From JBBQKI01 sp038326725 (GTDB lineage Bacteria > Bacteroidota > Bacteroidia > Flavobacteriales > Flavobacteriaceae): DNA of 17,797 nt. Location: contig JBBQKI010000039.1 of assembly GCA_038326725.1 (NCBI GenBank), positions 1 to 17,797 on the forward strand, given 5' to 3'. A program made the position numbers and the translations under genes. Below are positions 6,330 to 13,022 of the stretch, one piece after another (positions within the stretch are counted from its first letter, which is position 1; the number at the start of each line of letters is the position of its first letter). The notes beneath the pieces were generated by a model. It ran no database searches, was not told the origin of the DNA, and saw only the letters and a list, made by a program, of their open reading frames with translations.

Positions 6330-8606
6330 ATGAACTTTAAACTTTTTGTAGCTACACTCCTTTTTCTTTTTTCATCAATTGCATTTTCACAGATAACCGT
6401 TGATGATAGCCAAACCGTGGAAGAATTGGTGATAGATGTATTGATCAACAATGCCTGTACGGACATTACCAATATTTCCTCATCGACCGGAACCGATTTC
6501 GGGGATGTAAATGGAATAGGCTCTTTTGATGCCAACGGCTCCGATTTTCCCTTTAAATCAGGAGTTGTTCTGTCTTCTGGAAATCTTCAAAACGCGCCGG
6601 GCCCAAATTTTGACCTTAATAGCGATGGCGGTTTTGGATGGCCCGGTGATGCGGACCTGGAAGCTTTTACCTCGGCAACCAATACAGGTAATGCCTCTTC
6701 TATACAATTTGATTTTGTACCCGAGATAGATGTGATAAATTTCAACTTTATTATGGCTTCTGAAGAATACAACCAACTCTTTGAATGTACTTTTTCCGAT
6801 GCCTTTGCCTTTATCCTTACTGATCAGATAACGAATATATCCATTAATCTTGCCGTCTTGCCAGGGACCAGTATCCCAATTGAGGTGACAAACATTCACC
6901 CGGATGTTCCCGGTCTTTGCGGCGCCGTCAATGAAGAATTTTTTGACCGCTATAATTTCGAACCTTTTTTCCCCGCTGCAGATGCCGCTATCGATTTTAA
7001 CGGCCAAATTGTGCCCCTCACTGCAACAGGTCCTGTTGTTCCCGGAAATCCCTATACTATTAAACTGGTAGTGGCTGATGAATCAGATACTGCCTATGAT
7101 ATTGCCGTTTTCATTGAAGCGGGAAGTTTTGACTTTGGCGCAATAGATTTGGGAGAGGACATCCTTTTGGGCTCTGGGGACGCCCAGTGCGAGGGCACCA
7201 TCATTACTTTGGATTCCGGCGTTACCGATCCCGATGCCACTTTTGAATGGTTCAAGGACGGGGTGTTGATTCCAGGTGAAAACTCCTCTACCCTGGACGT
7301 TTCCACTACGGGCGTTTATACCGTAGAAGTAACCTTTGGCGCAGCAGAATGTGTGGGTTCTGATGATATTCTGGTTGAATTTTTCGCAAATCCCGAAGTG
7401 GATTTGGGAGAGGATCAAATTATCTGCGATGGCGATTCTACCATATTGGATGCCACCCCTATCAATATCGCCGATCTCGATAATCCTACCTACCAATGGT
7501 TTTTGGACGGTGTGGAACTTGTGGGCGAAACTTCAAATACTTTAACGGTTACCGAAGATGGTATCTATACTGCGCAAGTTACGGCCAGCGGGTGCGTCGG
7601 CACCGATGAGGCTTCGGTTGGGTTCTTTGCGAAGCCCGAATTTGATCTGGGTGAAGAAAGGCTTCTTTGCGATGAGCAAACTATCATTTTGGACGCCACC
7701 CCCACAAATATAGATGATCTTGAAAATGTTACTTATCAATGGTTTCAAGATGGTGTTGCCATTGCCGGCGAAACCAATAGTACATTAAGCGTTACGGACC
7801 CCGGTCTTTACGCCGCCGAGGTTACCGGAAATGGTTGCTTGGTTCGCGATGAAGTGAACGTGGTGCCTTTTTCCTTCACCGTGGACCTTGGGGAAGACGT
7901 GCTGTTTTGCGATGGTGATTCTTTTGAAATCGTCCCGATAATCACTGGAGGGAATCCCGCTGATGCCACCTATTTATGGAGCACCGGTGAAACCTCTTCA
8001 ACAATCACTGTTAACGAAACAGGCACCTATAGCGTGGAAGTAACCATCAGCGATTGTACCGAAGAAGACAGCATCACCGTTACCTTTCAGCAAAACCCCA
8101 TAGTGGAACTGGGCGAGGATCAACTAAAATGCGCACAGGACATTATTGTTTTGAACGCATCACCCTCCAATTTTGATGAGGGAGAAGTTACTTATGCTTG
8201 GTCCGTTGATGGCGGGATAATTAGCGGTGAAACCGAAAGCACTTTAGATGTAACCGAAGAAGGGATCTACAGCGTTACCGTAACTGCAGGCGAATGCACG
8301 GGTTCCGACAGTATTGAAGTTAGTTTTTATGAAAATAAAAACTGCATAATAACTCAGGGAATTTCAATCAATAATGATGGTTTGAACGACAACCTTGACC
8401 TTGAATTCCTGAACGAAAAAGAAACCATTGTGAACATTTCGATCTTTAATCGTGATGGCCGCATTGTTTATGAAAAAGAAAACTACGTTAACGAATGGTT
8501 TGGCCAAACAAATGATGGCAATGATTTGCCCGTTGGCACTTATTATTACGTAATCAACCTATTGAACAATGATCCTGTAACGGGATGGATATATATCAAC
8601 AAATAA
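6330..8606 (+). CDS. T9SS type B secreted adhesin-like protein with choice-of-anchor L domain and Ig-like repeats
   Basis: A 758-residue exported protein. The signal peptide (1-21) ends AFSQ. Residues about 36-270 match the choice-of-anchor L domain of Bacteroidota surface proteins, recognisable by SGVVLSSGN, the FIMASEEYNQ segment, CTFSDAFAFILTD, then PYTIKLVVADESDTAYDIAVF. Five Ig-like modules follow (starting near 272, 356, 437, 516 and 591), each beginning with a variant of LGEDxxxC and carrying one Cys pair. The type B sorting domain spans 671-758 (QGISINNDGLNDNLDL, IFNRDGRIVYE, NEWFGQTNDGNDLPVGTYYY, GWIYINK). Its repeats and sorting domain closely resemble those of the preceding gene, while the N-terminal head is unrelated. 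The two are therefore partial paralogues that probably use the same exporter but present different binding heads. The ligand is unknown. Confidence 0.88.
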   Translation: MNFKLFVATLLFLFSSIAFSQITVDDSQTVEELVIDVLINNACTDITNISSSTGTDFGDVNGIGSFDANGSDFPFKSGVVLSSGNLQNAPGPNFDLNSDGGFGWPGDADLEAFTSATNTGNASSIQFDFVPEIDVINFNFIMASEEYNQLFECTFSDAFAFILTDQITNISINLAVLPGTSIPIEVTNIHPDVPGLCGAVNEEFFDRYNFEPFFPAADAAIDFNGQIVPLTATGPVVPGNPYTIKLVVADESDTAYDIAVFIEAGSFDFGAIDLGEDILLGSGDAQCEGTIITLDSGVTDPDATFEWFKDGVLIPGENSSTLDVSTTGVYTVEVTFGAAECVGSDDILVEFFANPEVDLGEDQIICDGDSTILDATPINIADLDNPTYQWFLDGVELVGETSNTLTVTEDGIYTAQVTASGCVGTDEASVGFFAKPEFDLGEERLLCDEQTIILDATPTNIDDLENVTYQWFQDGVAIAGETNSTLSVTDPGLYAAEVTGNGCLVRDEVNVVPFSFTVDLGEDVLFCDGDSFEIVPIITGGNPADATYLWSTGETSSTITVNETGTYSVEVTISDCTEEDSITVTFQQNPIVELGEDQLKCAQDIIVLNASPSNFDEGEVTYAWSVDGGIISGETESTLDVTEEGIYSVTVTAGECTGSDSIEVSFYENKNCIITQGISINNDGLNDNLDLEFLNEKETIVNISIFNRDGRIVYEKENYVNEWFGQTNDGNDLPVGTYYYVINLLNNDPVTGWIYINK

Positions 8607-8633
8607 AATAACACTTAAATTAAACAGACCATA

Positions 8634-9545
8634 ATGAAAAAACTATCGCTATTAGTACTTTTCCTTGTACTGTGTACCGAAGTCGCCACGGCACAACAAG
8701 ACCCGCAGTACACCCAATATATGTACAACATGAACGTGATGAACCCTGCCTATGCGGGTTCCAAGGAAAGCCTTTCCCTCACGGCATTGTACCGCAAACA
8801 GTGGTCGGGCTTTGAAGGCGCCCCGGAAACCTATACATTTTCCGCACATTCGCCCTTTGGAGATAAGGTGGGCCTTGGGCTTTCCGCCATTAAGGATGAA
8901 TTGGGCCCAATCAGCGAAACCAATGTGTACGTTGATTTCAGCTATACACTCCAAATGAGCACCTCCCTGCAACTTGCCTTGGGCGTAAAAGCTGGGGCCA
9001 CCTTCCATGATGTGGGTTTAACCGCCTTGGAACTTCAGGATCCCAATGACCCGTTTTTCTCGGAAAACATAAATAACGTATATCCCAATGTTGGGGCAGG
9101 CGCATTTTTATATACCGATAATTTCTATTTAGGGCTTTCGGTACCCAATTTATTGAACTCTGTGCATTTGGATGAAAACGGGCTGAAATACGGTTCTGAG
9201 ACAAACCATTATTTTGCAACCACGGGATACGTTTTCCAGATTTCGGAAAATTTCAAACTTAAACCTTCCGTAATGGTAAAATCTGCATTTGATGCCCCTG
9301 TTTCTTTTGATGGGAATTTGAACGCCCTTTTCTACGAGAAATTTGAACTTGGAGCCTCCTACCGTTTGGATGATTCCTTTAGCGGCTTGGTAGGGTTTCA
9401 GGTAACCCCCAACATCCGAGTGGGCTATGCCTATGACCGTGTAACTTCCGACATTAAAACCGTGGCAGATTCCTCGCACGAGGTAATCGTTACTTTCGAT
9501 GTTTTCTTTAACAAGCGTGCTTTACGTTCACCAAGATATTTCTAA
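8634..9545 (+). CDS. PorP/SprF family type IX secretion membrane protein
   Basis: A 303-residue outer-membrane beta-barrel protein of the PorP/SprF family. The signal peptide (1-21, ATAQ) is followed by the family's N-terminal block DPQYTQYMYNMNVMNPAYAG (23-42) and the nearby RKQWSGFEGAPETYTFSAHS block. Amphipathic strands then run to the C-terminal SPRYF (299-303), a hallmark of the family. In F. johnsoniae, SprF is needed for secretion of the adhesin SprB, and other SprF-like proteins serve partner proteins with type B sorting domains, usually encoded next to them. The gene starts 27 bp after the second adhesin gene, so this protein probably serves the two adhesins upstream. It could instead be PorP of the core apparatus, but core porP is usually elsewhere. 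Confidence 0.92.
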   Translation: MKKLSLLVLFLVLCTEVATAQQDPQYTQYMYNMNVMNPAYAGSKESLSLTALYRKQWSGFEGAPETYTFSAHSPFGDKVGLGLSAIKDELGPISETNVYVDFSYTLQMSTSLQLALGVKAGATFHDVGLTALELQDPNDPFFSENINNVYPNVGAGAFLYTDNFYLGLSVPNLLNSVHLDENGLKYGSETNHYFATTGYVFQISENFKLKPSVMVKSAFDAPVSFDGNLNALFYEKFELGASYRLDDSFSGLVGFQVTPNIRVGYAYDRVTSDIKTVADSSHEVIVTFDVFFNKRALRSPRYF

Positions 9546-9566
9546 TAACCAAATCAATTTCACGAG

Positions 9567-11456
9567 ATGAAAAAAATATACACATTCCTTCTACTTTTCG
9601 CGGTAAGCACTGCTTTTATGACCGCTCAAGATAGCAAAACCAAAAAAGCGGACCAGTATTACGACAGGCTTCAATATACCGATGCAGCCGAGGCCTACCA
9701 AAAACTTCTGAAAAAAGGAGAAGGCAGCATGTACGTTTACGAAAGGTTGGGAAACAGTTATTACTATATCAACGATACCAAAAAGGCCGAAACCTATTAT
9801 AAGCGTGTGGTAAAATCTAAAAACGTTGATGCCGAAACGGTTTATAACTATGCCCAAGTTTTAAAGGCTAACGGCAAGTTCAGTGAATACAATACAAACA
9901 TGAAAACTTTTGCCACAATGAAGCCTGCAGATTCCCGCGCGATGGATTTCATGAAGAATCCGGACTATCTTCCGCAGATCATAGATGAAAACAGGCAAAA
10001 ATTTGCAGCCACAAATTTGGATCAAATCAATTCAAAATATTCCGATTTTGGAGGAATTATGGTAGGCAACGATTTCTATTTTTCTTCTGCAAGGAACACC
10101 ACCCGTAAAAAATATGGCTGGAACGAAGAGCCATATTTGGATATTTACAAGGCTTCAAAAGTGGGCGAAACTGTAAAAAGTGCCAATTTATTGGACGGCG
10201 AGATTAATACAAAATATCATGAAGGCACAGTGGCTATCACCCCGGACGGAAAGCGGATGTATTTTGACCGCAATGACTATCACGACGGCGATTATGAAAA
10301 AAGCGCAGAGGGCATCAACCAAATCAATTTATTTTATGCCGAAAAAGTAAATAATGAATGGAAAGACGCACAGCCGGTACCATTCAACAGCAGTGAATTT
10401 TCAACAGGTCATCCCGCACTTAGCCCCAATGGCAACACCTTGTATTTCACAAGCGACAGGCCGGGAGGCAAAGGAAAATCGGACATCTATATGGTAACCG
10501 TGGATGGCAGTAATTTTGGTGCCCCACAACGTTTGAGCGACAATATAAACACCGAAGGAAAAGAAGTTTTCCCCTATGTGGACAGCAACGGAACATTATA
10601 TTTTTCAAGTGATGGTCATTTGGGAATGGGTGGCTTGGACGTATTTATGGCCGAAGCAGCCGGAACCGGTTTTGGTGAAGTTAAAAACCCTGGGCTGGGT
10701 GTAAACAGCAGTGCCGATGATTTCGCATACAGCTACGATACCGCAACACAACAAGGATTTGTATCCTCCAACCGTGAAGGCGGCAAGGGCGGCGATGATA
10801 TTTATATGATTAAAAAAATCGAATCCTGCGAAGTCATGATCGATGTTTTGGTGGTTAATGCCACCACCAACGAGCCTCTTTCAGGAGTACGCTTGGATTT
10901 TTACGATGGCATGGAAAACAAATTGAGCTCCAAAACCTCCGGGGCCAACGGAAAAGGAAACTTCAGCGCGGCCTGCAAGCAAGCACACATGATACAAGCA
11001 GTCCTTACTGGCTATGAAAGCAATTCCGTAACTGTGGCTGCCAACCCTACCGAAGGCACCAAGTCCGTGACCATACAGTTGCGGCCCATAGATGATATTA
11101 TCGTGGGCGATCAAGTGGTTTTAAACCCCATCCTTTTTGATTTCAACAAACATAATATCAAGCCCCAAGCTGCTTTTGAATTGGATAAATTGGTGGACGT
11201 GATGAACAAAAACCCCGAAATGAAAATAAGTGTTGAAGGCCATACGGACAACCGTGGCAGCGATGCCTATAATATGGACCTGTCCGATAGGCGTGCTCGG
11301 GTTGCAGTACAGTATGTTATCTCAAAAGGCATAGCTACCGCCAGGATTAGCGGGAAAGGTTTTGGCGAGAGCCGGCCCAAAGTTGCCTGCGGCGATAGCT
11401 GTACCGAGGAACAACACCAACAAAACAGGCGATCGGAATTCATGATTGTAAAGTAA
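9567..11456 (+). CDS. OmpA-family protein with TPR, PD40 propeller and carboxypeptidase-like domains (PorE-like)
   Basis: A 629-residue periplasmic protein. After the signal peptide (1-21, MTAQ) come TPR helices (about 24-130). Next is a propeller of PD40/WD40-like blades (about 155-420), with repeating ALSPNGNTLYFTSDRPGG, TLYFSSDGHLGMGG and GFVSSNREGGKGGDDIYMI. An Ig-like carboxypeptidase-regulatory domain (421-510, ATTNEPLSGV) leads to an OmpA C-terminal peptidoglycan-binding domain (520-629; LFDFNKHNI, EGHTDNRG 557-564, LSDRRA, NRRSEF 620-625). This resembles PorE and the OmpA proteins that follow SprF genes in flavobacteria. It probably anchors the SprF-adhesin export complex to the cell wall. 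It is the last gene before a strong terminator. It has no lipobox, unlike some homologues. Confidence 0.92.
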   Translation: MKKIYTFLLLFAVSTAFMTAQDSKTKKADQYYDRLQYTDAAEAYQKLLKKGEGSMYVYERLGNSYYYINDTKKAETYYKRVVKSKNVDAETVYNYAQVLKANGKFSEYNTNMKTFATMKPADSRAMDFMKNPDYLPQIIDENRQKFAATNLDQINSKYSDFGGIMVGNDFYFSSARNTTRKKYGWNEEPYLDIYKASKVGETVKSANLLDGEINTKYHEGTVAITPDGKRMYFDRNDYHDGDYEKSAEGINQINLFYAEKVNNEWKDAQPVPFNSSEFSTGHPALSPNGNTLYFTSDRPGGKGKSDIYMVTVDGSNFGAPQRLSDNINTEGKEVFPYVDSNGTLYFSSDGHLGMGGLDVFMAEAAGTGFGEVKNPGLGVNSSADDFAYSYDTATQQGFVSSNREGGKGGDDIYMIKKIESCEVMIDVLVVNATTNEPLSGVRLDFYDGMENKLSSKTSGANGKGNFSAACKQAHMIQAVLTGYESNSVTVAANPTEGTKSVTIQLRPIDDIIVGDQVVLNPILFDFNKHNIKPQAAFELDKLVDVMNKNPEMKISVEGHTDNRGSDAYNMDLSDRRARVAVQYVISKGIATARISGKGFGESRPKVACGDSCTEEQHQQNRRSEFMIVK

Positions 11457-11467
11457 TTTTAAAGTAC

Positions 11468-11483
11468 GTTACCATTTGGTAAC
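11468..11483. repeat. Perfect short inverted repeat after the OmpA gene
   Basis: GTTACCATTTGGTAAC has 7-bp arms (11468-11474 and 11477-11483) around two bases. As RNA it would fold as a 6-bp stem with a 4-nt loop. It lies 11 bp after the OmpA stop codon and is not followed by a T run, so alone it is not a terminator. It may protect the mRNA end or be a binding site. Confidence 0.6.
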
Positions 11484-11491
11484 CAACCAGG

Positions 11492-11528
11492 AAACCCTTG
11501 CCAGCTTATTTTATGGTAGGGGTTTTTT
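11492..11528 (+). terminator. Intrinsic terminator of the adhesin/SprF/OmpA cluster
   Basis: AAACCCTTGCCA (11492-11503) pairs over 12 positions with TGGTAGGGGTTT (11514-11525). Ten pairs are Watson-Crick and two are G-U, the loop is 10 nt, and a run of six T covers 11523-11528. It lies between convergent genes. Read from the minus strand the stem also forms, but it is followed by only three T, so it acts mainly on the plus strand. Confidence 0.8.
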
Positions 11529-11558
11529 GATTTAAGGAAATTCGTGGATGCCAAAAGA

Positions 11559-12998
11559 TTAATCTGAATTAACAACAATTTCATCAAATTCATAGGTGCC
11601 ATCAAATGCTTCCTCCCCACTCCCCACATAGCGGAAAGCAATGTAACCATTCCCCGTAACACAGGATAGGCTCACGTTTCCGGAGGACAACCAATTAGCA
11701 AACGGGTCGTTGTCCTGTACCACATAGGCATCGGAAAGAAGGTCCCAAGTGGCGGTTGCAATTGTTTCGGGATTACCGTTCCAATCATTGGAGAAAAAAA
11801 CTTCCAACATACTGCCGTCCGCAAAACTGTTCGAAGTCTTGAAATTCAAGGTTTCCCCTTCTTGACCATCAAAATTGATTTGGGGCGTAATTAACCATGC
11901 CACAGAACTTTCATCGCCGGACCCAAAGGAATCAATTCGTGCCGAAATACCCAAAGAAGGACTGCTTCCTGTAGAAGTGAAGGCTTCCCAAAGCTGGGTA
12001 CCTGCCTCAATATGGTTGGTCCAGCCGTTTCCGGAAATTGGATCTCCCGGGGATTGATCTTCAAAGAAATCGGTGAAGAGGATATTACTTCCCGTGGTTT
12101 CGGAAATCCCGCAAGTAATTTCATTGGGGTCGCAACGGGCTTCGCTCTCAAAATAAATTGTCGAAGGGTTATTCACATTAATGTTGTAGGCTTCCCCAAA
12201 AAAATCATAGCTTAAAATTCCGTCCAAATCTCCCCTTCCTCTAGGGAGAAGAACGGCTTTAAAATCGGCAAAGGTGCTAGTGCTGAAAGTAGTGGTGATG
12301 CCCTCGGCGCAACTTTCCAAAAGACGCTCGCCGTCAAACTGGTCCGTGGGCTCGGCCGCAAAGGTTTTTGGCTCCTCGCCCCCAACTTCAAACCTATGGA
12401 ATTGCACATCGGATAACCGTACATATAGGTTCGTTTTTTCATCATTGAAATCGGAAATGTTGATGGGCAAAGGTTCGATGGTTTCCACAACCGCATCGCG
12501 GATCAAAAAATCGAATTGGGAAGCTTCGGCTATTTTTCCCAGCCCATTGCCATCGCGGATGCCCAAGCTTAACACCCCGCTGTTGATACCCACCGTTAGC
12601 CCGTCGAGTTTTACAAATATTTTTCTGCCAAATTCAAAAGTGGTGAAGAGCGGGTTTACATCGATCAATATTTTTACGCCCCGATTTGGATTGGACGGGG
12701 CATCTTGAAGTAGCAGCTCTTCAAAAAAATTGCCGGCCTCGTCACTTGAGATCACGTAACCGGTTATATATTTCCCCGTTTCCAAAAGTGTAAGCACTGC
12801 ATCTGGATTGTTGGTGTTGGTTTGTTCCTGTAGCAAAAGATCGTTTAAAGCAGTAATGCCAATCACGTCATTAGCATTAATATTCGGGGCTATTACTTCT
12901 GTGTTCGGGACTTCAAATTCATCATCATTAACACAGGCTAACATTCCCAATAATAGAAAAAGAAACAAGGATAGTTTATAAAATGGTAGTGTTTTCAT
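11559..12998 (-). CDS. Surface lipoprotein with DUF5689 and choice-of-anchor J domains
   Basis: A 479-residue lipoprotein. The signal peptide ends in MLAC with the acylated Cys at 22. The next residues, VNDDE, are acidic like the lipoprotein export signal that sends Bacteroidota lipoproteins to the cell surface. Residues about 40-275 fit DUF5689 (GYVISSDEAGNFFEELLLQD, LFTTFEFGRKIFVKLDGL, VRLSDVQF, LPRGRGDLDGIL), a family with an OB-like fold as far as I recall. Residues about 303-479 fit a choice-of-anchor J, jelly-roll-like module (LFTDFFED, GWTNHIEAGTQLWEAF, SVAWLITPQINFDGQEGETL, FRYVGS). It has no T9SS sorting domain. The start lies 24 bp after the stop of the TonB-dependent receptor gene, so the two form one operon. 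The protein probably captures substrate for the receptor, in the way SusD does for SusC, but it is unrelated to SusD. Confidence 0.85.
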   Translation of the reverse strand: MKTLPFYKLSLFLFLLLGMLACVNDDEFEVPNTEVIAPNINANDVIGITALNDLLLQEQTNTNNPDAVLTLLETGKYITGYVISSDEAGNFFEELLLQDAPSNPNRGVKILIDVNPLFTTFEFGRKIFVKLDGLTVGINSGVLSLGIRDGNGLGKIAEASQFDFLIRDAVVETIEPLPINISDFNDEKTNLYVRLSDVQFHRFEVGGEEPKTFAAEPTDQFDGERLLESCAEGITTTFSTSTFADFKAVLLPRGRGDLDGILSYDFFGEAYNINVNNPSTIYFESEARCDPNEITCGISETTGSNILFTDFFEDQSPGDPISGNGWTNHIEAGTQLWEAFTSTGSSPSLGISARIDSFGSGDESSVAWLITPQINFDGQEGETLNFKTSNSFADGSMLEVFFSNDWNGNPETIATATWDLLSDAYVVQDNDPFANWLSSGNVSLSCVTGNGYIAFRYVGSGEEAFDGTYEFDEIVVNSD

Positions 12999-13022
12999 CG
13001 GAATATAGATTTAAAAAGTTTA

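Noticed and set aside
6558..7007. 149-codon minus-strand ORF inside the second adhesin gene
   Set aside because: It overlaps a long gene with clear domains, has no family resemblance, and its composition follows the opposite strand of the real codons.
7083..7496. 137-codon minus-strand ORF in the repeat region of the second adhesin
   Set aside because: It is the antisense of Ig-like modules and contains no recognisable domain.
5061..8345. Regularly spaced repeats that could suggest a CRISPR array
   Set aside because: The repeats are protein modules of about 75-85 residues with diverged DNA, in frame within genes; there are no short identical repeats or unique spacers.
8634..9545. Core T9SS component PorP
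   Set aside because: The family is right, but the gene follows two type B substrate genes, which is the usual place of a dedicated SprF-like protein; the core porK-porN genes are not here.
12274..12708. 144-codon plus-strand ORF opposite the DUF5689 lipoprotein gene
   Set aside because: Low-complexity Ser/Pro-rich translation typical of an antisense shadow; no promoter or neighbour supports it.
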